Shown: positions 26,246-34,942, counted from the first letter of the stretch. The stretch is 64,000 bases of DNA from Dermatophilus congolensis (GCF_900447215.1 NZ_UFYA01000001.1:2294001-2358000), one strand, 5' to 3'. Translations and numbers: made by a program. Notes: a model not told the origin generated them from the sequence alone.

Positions 26246-26646
26246 AAGGTCCTTTTCTGCGACGCACCGACCCAGCAAGTTATGCCGTACGTCTTTAACG
26301 GAATTTCTGTGACAGTAACCACGTGTGCAGATAATGACTTTATAGGGCAATGAATTAGCCTGCTTTTCTTATCAAGCTCGGTGCGTTCATCTTTTCTGCT
26401 TCGCCACAACGCAGACTCGCATATCACGTGGCCGGACAACTGTTCAGATTCACATTCTTTCTGCTCCAACGAAATACCCACCCAAAGAGCATGGACGTAT
26501 ACGCAGCCCACGCCGTGGGTCACTGCTGCGCTTCTAGTCTGAACCGTGAACAGGCCCACCGACTGGGTGCACTGCCCTACCGGGCCAATCCGTGTGTCAG
26601 GAACACCTCACACGACACAACACGCAGATCACGAGGTACTACCTAC
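26246..26646. other. Intergenic region between modC and the V4R gene
   Basis: About 400 bp without a supported gene; the minus-strand frame over 26242-26559 looks spurious. AAAAGGTCCTTTT, a palindrome at the modC stop (26244-26256), is the only clear symmetry. The V4R promoter must lie here. Confidence 0.35.
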
Positions 26647-27111
26647 ATGCCCACCAACACACGCCCCACCCTTGGCAAGTTCGTCGCAGCCGAATGCCTC
26701 CAGCAGATGCGTCTGCACGTCGAAGACCTCGCTGGCCCGGGTCCCGTCCTCGGCGCTGGCCGTATGCGCGGCGCTGGACTGGTCGAGCTTTTGGGAAAAA
26801 CTGGCGCTTCCCCCTCTATTGATGACGCCACCGAAATCCTACAGAAAGCTCTGGGCCTGGACGGCACCCGTTTAGCCATTGTCGATGACATCACCGAAGA
26901 CAACGGCACCTACACCGTGCGCATCCACGAAGGTGCCTGCTCTTTTGACCGTAAGTCCGACGAGCCAATGTGCGCTTACACCCTCGGTGTTTTCGTAGGC
27001 GCTATCGGCGGCCTTTACGGCGCAACCATGACCGGCAAAGAACTCGAATGCGAGGCCATGGGCGACTCACAGTGCGTCTACCGCATCAAGCGCCACGTCG
27101 CCCTGGACTGA
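26647..27111 (+). CDS. Stand-alone V4R (4-vinyl reductase-type) domain protein
   Basis: A 154-residue cytoplasmic protein starting at ATG 26647. It consists of a single V4R domain, a small-molecule-binding fold found in regulators and in bacteriochlorophyll and hydrocarbon-related proteins. The C-terminal hallmark ECEAMGDSQCVYRIKR has the G-D between two Cys (Cys135, Cys143). Two more cysteines (Cys98, Cys109) could complete a metal site. There is no DNA-binding or catalytic domain. GAGG lies 12 bases before the start. Its ligand and function are unknown. Confidence 0.78.
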   Translation: MPTNTRPTLGKFVAAECLQQMRLHVEDLAGPGPVLGAGRMRGAGLVELLGKTGASPSIDDATEILQKALGLDGTRLAIVDDITEDNGTYTVRIHEGACSFDRKSDEPMCAYTLGVFVGAIGGLYGATMTGKELECEAMGDSQCVYRIKRHVALD

Positions 27112-27265
27112 AAACCTTCCATCCCCTCCCTCTCCTTTTCTTTACTCTCCAACACAACAACTGCTGGACCGAGTCAGCACGGAACGCCCTCCTGTGCTCA
27201 CTCGGTTCACGCAAGCCCGCGCCAACACATCAGAACCTCACCCCCAACCGCACTACTTCAACTCC

Positions 27266-27289
27266 TTACTAGACTGATTACTAGACTGA
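27266..27289 (+). repeat. Perfect 12-bp tandem repeat just before the FGGY kinase start
   Basis: TTACTAGACTGA occurs twice in direct tandem, ending 6 bases before ATG 27296, where a ribosome-binding site would be expected. The gene has no Shine-Dalgarno. It may be an operator, part of a leaderless promoter, or a recent duplication. Confidence 0.7.
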
Positions 27290-27295
27290 GTCACC

Positions 27296-28810
27296 ATGGC
27301 GGCAGAGAGCTTCAGCGTCCATCCCCTCGAGGCAACCACTCCCCTCATCCTGGCCATCGATATCGGATCCACCGGCAGCCGTGGCTGTATCTACGACGCA
27401 ACCGGACGCCCCGTCGATAAACACCGCATTAAAGTCCGCCATGCCTTCACCACCGCCCCCGACGGACACTGCACCCTGGACCCCAGACACACTCTTCACG
27501 AAGTCATCGACATCATCGACACCCTCACGAGCAGTGACATCGCACCTCACATCGCTGGTGTCGCTATGGACACTTTTGCCCCCACTCTCATCGGCATGGA
27601 CACCGATAACTACGCCATCACCCCTTGTCTGACGTACGCCGACTCACGCGCCAGCAGCCAAGCTGCTGCCCTGCGCCGTCATCTTGACCCTCACGAAATC
27701 ACTCAACGCACCGGAGCCCACCTGCACACCGCTCACTGGGCAGCGACTATTCGTTGGTGGCATGACAATGACCCGCAAGTCGCTCACCGCGTCCACCGCT
27801 GGGTCACCCTCGGCGAATACATCTGGCTCCACCTGCTTGGAGTCACCAACATCGCGACCTCCACGGCTGCGTGGAGTGGTCTGCTCAACCGTTACACCTG
27901 CCAGTGGGACGCTCCTCTTCTCGAGGCCGCAGGAATCGTCGAGGAACATCTGTCTCCCATTGCAGACCCTGACCAACCCAGCTTCCCTAGCACCTCTTAT
28001 GTGCCTAACCGGTGGCCAGCGCTGGCGCAGGTTCCCTGGTACCCAGTTATCCCTGATGGTTTTGCCGCCAATCTTGGGGCTGATGCCACAAGCACTGCCA
28101 CTCCCCTAGCTTCATTCGCTACTTCCGGAGCAATACGTGTCATCACCGGCAACACTCCTACAGTTCTTCCTCCTGGACTGTGGTGTTACCGCGTTGATCA
28201 ACAACGCAGCATCCTTGGTGGTGCACTCAATGATGTAGGCCGCATGAACACGTGGCTAGAAAATGTTCTGCGGTTACCCGATTCAAGAACCTGTCACGAC
28301 ATCCTCATGGCCGACCCCGCGTCCATGACTCCCCTGGTATTGCCTTTCCTGACGGGTGAACGCTCTACTGGGTGGGCAGGCCATGCTCGGGGCGCGCTGC
28401 GCGATGTGAGTTACAGCGACACTCCTGCCGCTCTTTACCGTGGCTGTTTTGAAGGGGTTGCTCTTACGTATGCGCGTTTGGCGCGGCAGCTTTTTGAGGT
28501 GGTTGGTGCACCTGATCGGCTCCGCGCTGCAGGGCGCGTCTCTACTAGTGTTCCGGCTCTGCTACAGCTCGTTGCTGATGCAACTGGGGTGCCGGTTGAG
28601 CCTGTGGCTATTAAACGCTCCACTATGCACGGGACTGCTTTGTATGGCTTGGCGTCGTTAGCGCCTGAGGTTCCTCGTTGTGAGGTTTTTGTTGACGCTG
28701 AGGCTAGGCCGTTTGCGCACCGCGAGCAGTACTACGCAGACCGGATGCGGCGTTTTGAAGATCTTTATGATGCCGCCATCGTGCGGAACATTGGAGGAGC
28801 GAATTTGTGA
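27296..28810 (+). CDS. FGGY-family carbohydrate kinase
   Basis: A 504-residue sugar kinase. The N-terminal phosphate-binding motif AIDIGSTGSRGCIYD is that of FGGY kinases, and FLTGERSTGW resembles gluconokinase/xylulokinase types. FATSGAIRVI and GGALNDVGR mark the second ATPase lobe. It phosphorylates a sugar or sugar acid with ATP; gluconate is one guess, but no sugar-specific neighbours settle it. Its stop overlaps the next gene (GTGA), indicating coupling to the DUF4031-HD protein. Confidence 0.85.
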   Translation: MAAESFSVHPLEATTPLILAIDIGSTGSRGCIYDATGRPVDKHRIKVRHAFTTAPDGHCTLDPRHTLHEVIDIIDTLTSSDIAPHIAGVAMDTFAPTLIGMDTDNYAITPCLTYADSRASSQAAALRRHLDPHEITQRTGAHLHTAHWAATIRWWHDNDPQVAHRVHRWVTLGEYIWLHLLGVTNIATSTAAWSGLLNRYTCQWDAPLLEAAGIVEEHLSPIADPDQPSFPSTSYVPNRWPALAQVPWYPVIPDGFAANLGADATSTATPLASFATSGAIRVITGNTPTVLPPGLWCYRVDQQRSILGGALNDVGRMNTWLENVLRLPDSRTCHDILMADPASMTPLVLPFLTGERSTGWAGHARGALRDVSYSDTPAALYRGCFEGVALTYARLARQLFEVVGAPDRLRAAGRVSTSVPALLQLVADATGVPVEPVAIKRSTMHGTALYGLASLAPEVPRCEVFVDAEARPFAHREQYYADRMRRFEDLYDAAIVRNIGGANL

Positions 28811-29742
28811 TCCTTGTTGACTGGCCTCAGTGGCCTGCACACGGATTTTTGTGGGCGCATCTCATTTCCGATACGTCTGTCGATGAGCTTCATGCTTTTG
28901 CTCGCGCCAATGCGCTCTCTCCGCGTGCTTTTGATCTGGATCACTACGATGTCGCTGCTGAGAGCATCGAGGGGTTGATCGCTGCGGGAGCCAGGCGGGT
29001 TTCTTCTAAAGAGCTGCTGCGCGCTCTGGTGGACTCTGGTTTGCGGGTGCCAGCGCATCGTCGGGATGTTGAGAGGTTCCGATATCGGCAGCGGGATCTG
29101 TGGCAGCGGTGGGCTGTGCTTGGTGATGTGGTTCCTGTGCTTTCACGCTCGTTGGATTGGCGTGCTCGCTGGTCTTCTCTTGGTGAGCAGGTCTTGCAGT
29201 GGTGGTCAGAACCTCACCGGCATTATCACGACCTTGATCATTTGCATGATGTGCTGCAGTGTTTGCAACTGCTTGGTGATCTGGGTGTTGTGATCTCGGA
29301 TGCGTGTGTGGCTGCGGCGTGGTTTCACGATGTGGTGTATGAGGCGTCTCCGGGTGAGGATGAGCGTGCTTCGGCGGCGGTAGCTGTTGATTCTTTGTGG
29401 CGCTTGTCTGTGAAGTCGTCTTTTGTGGATGAGGTGCGGCGGTTGATCTTGTTGACGGCTGAGAGCACTGCTGTAGCTGTTGATGATCCTGGGGCTGCGT
29501 TGCTGGACGCGGATTTGGCTGTTTTGGCTGGTTCGCCAGTGAGGTATCAGAAGTATGTGCAGGGGGTGCGTCGTGAGTACGGCGTGATTCCTGATGAGGT
29601 GTTTTGTTCGGGCAGGGCTGCGTTGCTGGAGCGGTTCCTGGAGCAGGAGTGGATTTATCGCACGGACGCAGGGCGGCAGCGGTGGGAGCGCTGGGCGCGG
29701 GTGAACGTGGCTCGTGAGGTCGCGGAACTGTCTGTGCAGTGA
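28807..29742 (+). CDS. DUF4031 - HD domain fusion protein
   Basis: A 311-residue two-domain protein. Residues 1-85 match the DUF4031 style (MILVDWPQWP...WAHLISDTS...FA). Residues ~105-300 form an HD-type metal phosphohydrolase domain: HRHYHDLDHLHDVL (138-150), the HD pair His174-Asp175 in AAWFHDVVYE, and LLDADLAVLAG further on. It is a predicted metal-dependent phosphohydrolase acting on a nucleotide-like substrate. GTG start overlaps the kinase stop. It converges on a glycosyltransferase gene with only 4 bp between. Confidence 0.8.
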   Translation: MILVDWPQWPAHGFLWAHLISDTSVDELHAFARANALSPRAFDLDHYDVAAESIEGLIAAGARRVSSKELLRALVDSGLRVPAHRRDVERFRYRQRDLWQRWAVLGDVVPVLSRSLDWRARWSSLGEQVLQWWSEPHRHYHDLDHLHDVLQCLQLLGDLGVVISDACVAAAWFHDVVYEASPGEDERASAAVAVDSLWRLSVKSSFVDEVRRLILLTAESTAVAVDDPGAALLDADLAVLAGSPVRYQKYVQGVRREYGVIPDEVFCSGRAALLERFLEQEWIYRTDAGRQRWERWARVNVAREVAELSVQ

Positions 29743-29746
29743 GGTG

Positions 29747-30799
29747 TCAGCGGCGTCGCGTGGGTGAGGTGTCGGGGTTGGGGGCGGTGCCTGCGCAGAT
29801 GGCCAGGAAACGTTGGGCGACGCGATCGAGTGAGTATTCCTGCATGCGGTGGCGGGCTGCTTGGGTGAGGTTGGGGGCTTCACCGGCGAGGATTGCGCGG
29901 GCTTTGTGTTCGAATTCTTCGAGGTTGCGTGCCTTGTGGACGATTTCGTTTTCGGGTAGCCAGGAGTCATAGACGGGGATGTCGCGGACGAGGGTGGGGG
30001 TTCCGGAGGCGAGTGCTTCGAGAACGACGATGCCTTCGGTTTCTTCGTGGCTGGCGAAGCAGAAGAGGTTGGCTGCTGCGTAGGCGTCGCGGACTTCGGC
30101 TGCGGGTACGTAGCCAGGTAGGTGCACGTTGGGGGGTGCGGTGTCGATGGCTCGTTTGACGGCTTTGGACATGGTGGCGCGGGGGGTGTGGCCGAACCAG
30201 TAGAACTGGGCTTGTGGGATGCGTCGGGCAAGGTTGATCCAGTCGGTGAATCCTTTGCGGACCATGAGGTGTCCGACGGCTACGACGAGAGGTGTGTGGG
30301 GGGCGATGTTGTGACGTTCTCGGAATTGTTTTCCTGCTGTTGGTTTTCCGTGGAAGAAGTCGATGTCGACGCCGTTGGTGAGGGGGTAGATGGGAGCGTC
30401 GAGTTGATAGCGGGTGAGGAGTTTTTTGGCGTAGGGGGTGGGGGTGATGATGGCGTCTCCGCCAGCGTAGACATGTCCGAGCCAGCGCCCGAAGAGCGGT
30501 GCAATGTGGTTTGCTCCAGCCCAGGAGTTTTCAAAGTCTTGTTGGGTGGAGTGGGCGAATTGGATGACGCGGATGCCTTGTTTATGTGCCCAGCGACCGA
30601 CGATGGCTGAGTCAGGGAAGACGGTGTTGAGGACGAGTACGTCGGGGTGTTCGTTGAGGCGGACGAGACGGATGCCAGGGTGGTGGAGCATGTGGCGTTG
30701 GTGGCGCATTGCTGCGCCGAGTCCGCTTTGGGTGACGAGGCGTCCGGTGCCGTTGTAGTGGTGGACGCGTAGTTGGTGGCGGGGGTGTGTGTCGGTCAT
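29747..30799 (-). CDS. GT4 glycosyltransferase resembling diglucosyl-diacylglycerol synthase (CpoA-like)
   Basis: A 350-residue GT-B glycosyltransferase. Its N-terminal half resembles pneumococcal CpoA-type glycolipid synthases: VLNTVFPDSAIVGRW, VIQFAHSTQQDFENSW, AGANHIAPLFGRWLG, and ITPTPYAKKLL. The GT4 EX7E motif is EGIVVLEALASG. The predicted role is adding a second sugar to monoglycosyl-diacylglycerol at the membrane. It is the last gene of a three-gene operon with a VTT protein and another GT4. Firm substrate assignment is not possible from sequence. Confidence 0.78.
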   Translation of the reverse strand: MTDTHPRHQLRVHHYNGTGRLVTQSGLGAAMRHQRHMLHHPGIRLVRLNEHPDVLVLNTVFPDSAIVGRWAHKQGIRVIQFAHSTQQDFENSWAGANHIAPLFGRWLGHVYAGGDAIITPTPYAKKLLTRYQLDAPIYPLTNGVDIDFFHGKPTAGKQFRERHNIAPHTPLVVAVGHLMVRKGFTDWINLARRIPQAQFYWFGHTPRATMSKAVKRAIDTAPPNVHLPGYVPAAEVRDAYAAANLFCFASHEETEGIVVLEALASGTPTLVRDIPVYDSWLPENEIVHKARNLEEFEHKARAILAGEAPNLTQAARHRMQEYSLDRVAQRFLAICAGTAPNPDTSPTRRR

Positions 30800-30824
30800 C
30801 GGTGCTTCCTACGGGGCGGGTGGG

Positions 30825-31514
30825 CTAGGCGCCGATGCCGGGGAAGATGAGGTTGATGAGTGCGAGCACTCCGAAACTGTAGGCGAGGATGGACCACGGT
30901 TTGAGCAGGATGATGATGAGGGAGAAGGTACGTAGTCTCATCGTGGTCAGGCCTGAGAGATAGCAGAGGAAATCGTCAGGGGCCACGGGCATGGCGATAG
31001 CTATGGCGAAGTAGCGGGTGTAGTGGGGGTGGGTGAGCCAGCCGAGGTATTTGTCGAGTGTTTTGGGGCTGAAGCGTGCGCGTAAGACATCCATGCCCAG
31101 TTGTCGTCCGATGAGGAAGGCGCCGATGGAGCCGATGACGGTTCCGAGGTAGGCATAGATGCTTCCTTTGACGGCTCCGAAAAGTACAGGGGCGGCTATG
31201 ACGGTGATCCCCCCGGGAAGGATGGGGAAGATGGCTTGGGCGATACACAGGCCGACATAGCCCAGGGGAGCCAGGATGCCGAGGCGGTCGAGGAAGTCTC
31301 GTAGGGCTGGGACGGAGTGGAAGATTCCGGTGAGGAATCCGTAAATGACAAATGCGGCGCAGGCCAGCAGGCTGATTGCGGTGATCCAGCGGGATATGCG
31401 CAGGAATGTGGCTGCCTGGGGGCTAGTGGCCTGGCGGCGTTGGAAGTGTGCGAGGCGTTTTTCGCGGTGTGTTTGGTGGTGGTGTTCGGGTGAGGGGGGT
31501 GTGCTGTTGTTCAT
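30825..31514 (-). CDS. VTT/SNARE-associated (TVP38/DedA-type) membrane protein
   Basis: A 229-residue membrane protein with about five to six hydrophobic segments. VTT-domain features are FPILPGGITVIAAPVLFG, a GTVIGSIGAFLIGRQLG stretch and the APDDFLCYLSGLT loop (F/APDD motif). DedA/VTT proteins are implicated in lipid scrambling or transport. Lying between two glycolipid glycosyltransferases, it could move the glycolipid across the membrane (inference). Its ATG overlaps the upstream GT4 stop (ATGA). Confidence 0.82.
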   Translation of the reverse strand: MNNSTPPSPEHHHQTHREKRLAHFQRRQATSPQAATFLRISRWITAISLLACAAFVIYGFLTGIFHSVPALRDFLDRLGILAPLGYVGLCIAQAIFPILPGGITVIAAPVLFGAVKGSIYAYLGTVIGSIGAFLIGRQLGMDVLRARFSPKTLDKYLGWLTHPHYTRYFAIAIAMPVAPDDFLCYLSGLTTMRLRTFSLIIILLKPWSILAYSFGVLALINLIFPGIGA

Positions 31515-32809
31515 GCGACGCGACCGATTCGGGGTGAGATGCGGCGGCGGTCGATGACCTCTTCGTAGGCTTTGATGATTTTGTGGACGAAGGCGGTTTC
31601 GGAGTGGTTGAGAGCGGTAGCGCGGGCTTCTTGACCGAGTTGGGTGCGCAGCTTTGGGTTGGTGAGTAGTTCGGTCATGCGGTCGGTGAATTCTTCGGGG
31701 CTGTGGTATTGGTAACCGTTTACTCCTTGGGTGACGAGGTCATCCAAGACGGGGTCAGCTGCGCAGAGGATGGGTAGTTCGCTGGCAAGGGCTTCGAGGT
31801 AGGTGAGTCCTTGTGTTTCGCTGCGGGAGGAGGAGACGAATATGTCGCCGATGCGGTAGAAGGCGCAGACATATTCGGGGTCGACAGCGCCGGTGAAAAT
31901 GACTTTGTCGTTGAGTCCCATGCGGTGGGCTTGCTGGTGGAGGTTGCTTGCGTAGGGCCCGTCACCGACGACGACGAATCTCCATGGGATTTCCTCGGGG
32001 AGAGTTTTGAGGAGGTTGAAGGTTTCGACGAGGCCTTTTTCTTGGGCGAGCCGTCCGACGTAGAGGATGACGGTTTCGTTTTCGTTGATGCCTAGGCGTT
32101 TGTGTAGTTCGGGGCGGGTGGTATGGGCGTCGGTGGGGGTGGGGGTGTTTATGGGGACGGTTCGGTGCAGGTGGTTGGGCACTGATGGTCCGGCGTCGGT
32201 GGGGGTGGTGCGGGGATGATCTGTGGTACCTAGTTCGGTGTGGCCCAGGCTAGAGGTGAATCTAGTGAGATTAATGCCGGTAGGTATGACGGCTACTGGG
32301 GTGGTGACGCCGTAGCCATCGAGGAGACCTTTGACTTTGCGGGTGGGTGAGATGACAAGGTCGGTAGCTCCCATCATGTGGCGGGAACCGATGGCGACTG
32401 CCCCTTTGCCTACTTTTTCGCTGGGGCTGAAGTAGTGGGTGTAGTCCTCGTAGACGGTGTGATAGGTGTGCACGTGGGGTGCATTGGTGTGTCTGGTGAG
32501 GCGTCGTGCCCAGAGGTAGGCGGTAAATTCGGTGTGTGAGTGGAGGATATCTGGGCCCCATTCGCAGATGCTGGTGAGCACTTTGCGGTCGGTGGGGCGG
32601 GCGAGCCGGGCGCCGGGGTAGATGGCCCCGATGCCGATGGAGGCGAGTCGGTAGACGTCTCCATCGAAGGAGGAGGTGCGTGCGTCACCGGGGGTGATGA
32701 CGCGGACGTCGTGTCCTTGGGCGATGAGGCCGCTTTGGAGGGTGCGCACGGAGGTGACAACTCCGTTGACCATGGGCGAGTAGCTGTCGCTGAGTAGCAG
32801 GATTTTCAC
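31511..32809 (-). CDS. GT4 glycosyltransferase resembling diacylglycerol glucosyltransferase
   Basis: A 432-residue GT-B enzyme with a GTG start. The N-terminus LLLSDSYSPMVNGVVTSVRTL is the motif of 1,2-diacylglycerol 3-alpha-glucosyltransferase and PimB-like enzymes, followed by DILHSHTEF, HTYHTVYEDYTHY and VIPTGINLTRF. The GT4 EX7E motif is ETQGLTYLEALAS. A low-complexity insert (residues about 195-240, PTPTDAHTTRP area) separates the lobes. The predicted reaction is glucosyl transfer to diacylglycerol, first step of the operon's glycolipid pathway. It may alternatively be mannosyl-specific. Confidence 0.8.
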   Translation of the reverse strand: MKILLLSDSYSPMVNGVVTSVRTLQSGLIAQGHDVRVITPGDARTSSFDGDVYRLASIGIGAIYPGARLARPTDRKVLTSICEWGPDILHSHTEFTAYLWARRLTRHTNAPHVHTYHTVYEDYTHYFSPSEKVGKGAVAIGSRHMMGATDLVISPTRKVKGLLDGYGVTTPVAVIPTGINLTRFTSSLGHTELGTTDHPRTTPTDAGPSVPNHLHRTVPINTPTPTDAHTTRPELHKRLGINENETVILYVGRLAQEKGLVETFNLLKTLPEEIPWRFVVVGDGPYASNLHQQAHRMGLNDKVIFTGAVDPEYVCAFYRIGDIFVSSSRSETQGLTYLEALASELPILCAADPVLDDLVTQGVNGYQYHSPEEFTDRMTELLTNPKLRTQLGQEARATALNHSETAFVHKIIKAYEEVIDRRRISPRIGRVA

Positions 32810-33356
32810 AGCTGTGCTCCCTGTTCTCCTGTGCGGTTGGTGTGGCGGGCTGTACTGGTGGTCTTGTTGTGGGGGTCACATGGGGTCGACCTGCCTGTGG
32901 GGCGGGTCGTTCGAGTGTTTCGCGGACTGCTGGAGGTCCGGCTGTCTCGGGTTGCGGCCATCAGGGTCAGAATGTCATGTCGAGGTGGCGAGATGCTGAA
33001 ATTGGTGGGGTGTGCCGGGCTCTGGGTCGTTGTTGGTAGCTGGTATTGCGCTGTGGGCTGGGGTGGTGGTCATGTTCTTTCGTTGTTATTGATGTCGTTG
33101 TGAAGTTGGCCTCAGGAGAGGATGACGGGTTTGGTGACTTTTTTGGGGGTTGTGGGGGAGATTTCGTTTTTTGGGTGGCTGTTTTTGTGGTGATTACGCG
33201 CTTGGCGAAGGATGACCACGGCTGCGTGTTGTGAATGAGGTTGGGTGGATTTGGTCGAGTTGGTTTGACGCATGTGGCTTTTACTATGGGGTGTTTTGAG
33301 GCTGGTGCGCCAGGCAAGCGTTTCGAGCTGCTCAATGCGAGAACGCGTTTTATGGT
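32810..33356. other. Divergent intergenic region
   Basis: About 550 bp between the glycolipid operon and the phospholipase D gene. No gene is supported. It contains TGTGGTGATTACGCGCTT (33186-33203), an exact copy of an 18-mer at 20954-20971. A palindrome CACAGCTGTG (32806-32815) overlaps the upstream GTG start. The composition is strongly G/T biased. Confidence 0.4.
33186..33203. repeat. 18-bp intergenic repeat, copy 2
   Basis: An identical copy of the 20954-20971 sequence, about 150-170 bp upstream of the phospholipase D gene. Confidence 0.45.
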
Positions 33357-34631
33357 GTGAGTATGTCGAAGATCGGTATACGGCGTTCTCCGAGTTTGGT
33401 GATGGGTCACGCAGTGAAGGTTGCTGCGGTGACGAGCTTGGCAATTCAGGCGGGGACGGTCGCGGGCCTCATTGCTTTTGATGCATATAAGAAGCGAGGG
33501 CGGCGTAAACGCGTCCAGTTCACTCGGCCGGGAACTTTCGAAAACCGTGTGGGTGAAAATGGTGTTCAGATCTTCACATATGGCGCTGATCTATATGAAG
33601 AGATGATTTCCGATATTGAGAAAGCAAAACATTCTATTTTGCTTGAAACTTACCTATGGAAGAGCGATGAGGTAGGTACTCGCTTCCGTGATGCATTAAA
33701 TGACGCAGCTCGGCGAGGAGTTGAGGTCAAAGTAATTTTTGACGGAATGGGAAACCTAGTAGTTAACCCATTTTTTTACAAGTTTGATCCCTCTGTGCAG
33801 GTATTTCGCCTTCCGATTTTTCGACCTCAGTTTATTTTTAACCCAATTGATTTCTCAGGATTAACGCATCGGAAAATGCTTATTGTTGATCATGAGTGCG
33901 CCTACGTGGGGGGCTACAACTTAGGGTCCCTGTATGCAACCCAGTGGCGAGACACCCACGTGAAGCTAACGGGACCAGAAACATGGGAGCTACAGCATTC
34001 TTTCCGCGTAGTGTGGAATAGGCTGGCAGCACGAGGGCGGGGCCGCGATGTGATGCCCCGAATCGACTCAAATGAGGCTTGGGATTCAAAAATTCGTTCG
34101 GTTGATAATATTCCTGCTCGACGAACCTACCCAATTCGGTCAATGTATTTGTCAGCTATAGATAAGGCCGATAATCACATTTTCTTGACCACTGCTTATT
34201 TTATCCCAGACCAGCAAGTTCTGGATGCACTTATTCAGGCCAGCCAACGTGGAGTCGACGTACGTATTTTGATTCCTAAGGATTCGAATCACATTTTGGC
34301 TGACTTTGTGTCGCGGGGATATTGGCGAAGGCTACTTGATGCAGGGGTGACGGTACTGCTGTACGAGGACGCCATGATTCACGCGAAGACGATGACGGTG
34401 GATGGAAAGTGGTCCACGATCGGCACTGCAAATATTGACCGGCTGTCTTTGTCCTTCAACTATGAAGTCAATACAGAAATCACTGATGCTGGGGTAGCCG
34501 CATCTATGGAGAAAATTTTCCACGCAGATGCAGGCAACGCTCACGCACTGACCCGGGAAGAGTGGCAGCAGCGTCACCGGTTAGCAAGGTTCGCGGAGAT
34601 CGTGGTAGCTCCATTCGCCCCACTTATGTGA
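33357..34631 (+). CDS. Phospholipase D-family cardiolipin synthase-like protein
   Basis: A 424-residue protein with one N-terminal hydrophobic segment (about 20-45). Two HKD motifs are intact: His171-Lys173-Asp178 (THRKMLIVDHE) followed by YVGGYNLG, and His342-Lys344-Asp349 (IHAKTMTVDG) followed by IGTANID. The layout matches ClsA/ClsB-type cardiolipin synthases acting at the membrane. GTG 33357 or ATG 33363 may be the start; no clear ribosome site. The gene is visibly AT-richer than its neighbours, which may indicate acquisition. Confidence 0.87.
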   Translation: MSMSKIGIRRSPSLVMGHAVKVAAVTSLAIQAGTVAGLIAFDAYKKRGRRKRVQFTRPGTFENRVGENGVQIFTYGADLYEEMISDIEKAKHSILLETYLWKSDEVGTRFRDALNDAARRGVEVKVIFDGMGNLVVNPFFYKFDPSVQVFRLPIFRPQFIFNPIDFSGLTHRKMLIVDHECAYVGGYNLGSLYATQWRDTHVKLTGPETWELQHSFRVVWNRLAARGRGRDVMPRIDSNEAWDSKIRSVDNIPARRTYPIRSMYLSAIDKADNHIFLTTAYFIPDQQVLDALIQASQRGVDVRILIPKDSNHILADFVSRGYWRRLLDAGVTVLLYEDAMIHAKTMTVDGKWSTIGTANIDRLSLSFNYEVNTEITDAGVAASMEKIFHADAGNAHALTREEWQQRHRLARFAEIVVAPFAPLM

Positions 34632-34648
34632 CTCCTCCCCTGGGGGAT

Positions 34649-34942
34649 CTAGTGGTTGGCAAGAATGTCTTCATAGCGTCCGCTGTTGCATTGAATGTGC
34701 TTACGCATGAATGAGCATTCCGGTACTACCCGGTAGGTTTGGCCAGTTTTGACATCTTCCAGGGCCCCTTCAACAAGGGCGGTCCCTATGCCTTTTCCTT
34801 CGAATTCGGGCAAGACGATCACATGGGTGAAAGTGATGATGTTGTTGTCGGTTGTGTAGGTGGCGATTCCAGCCAAAGTACCGTCGTGGCGAGCTTCGTA
34901 GCGTGTTTCGTTGGGGTTATTGGTGACGCTGATCTCAGACAT
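34649..34942 (-). CDS. Small GNAT-type N-acetyltransferase (YidJ/YjdJ-like)
   Basis: A 97-residue minimal GNAT domain starting at ATG 34942 (MSEISVTNNPNETRYE). FTHVIVLPEFEGKGIGTALVEGAL contains the acetyl-CoA pyrophosphate-binding Q/RxxGxG/A equivalent (EGKGIGTAL). VVPECSFMRKHI is the typical C-terminal strand of the short YjdJ-like family. The substrate is unknown. It is convergent with the phospholipase D gene (17 bp between). Confidence 0.85.
   Translation of the reverse strand: MSEISVTNNPNETRYEARHDGTLAGIATYTTDNNIITFTHVIVLPEFEGKGIGTALVEGALEDVKTGQTYRVVPECSFMRKHIQCNSGRYEDILANH

Noticed and set aside
26242-26559. Minus-strand 105-residue frame between modC and V4R
   Set aside because: No ribosome site, no family features, and it overlaps the modC end.
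32967-33410. 147-residue minus-strand frame upstream of the phospholipase D gene
   Set aside because: Thr/Pro/Ser/His-rich composition reflects the G/T-biased intergenic DNA; no domain or signal.
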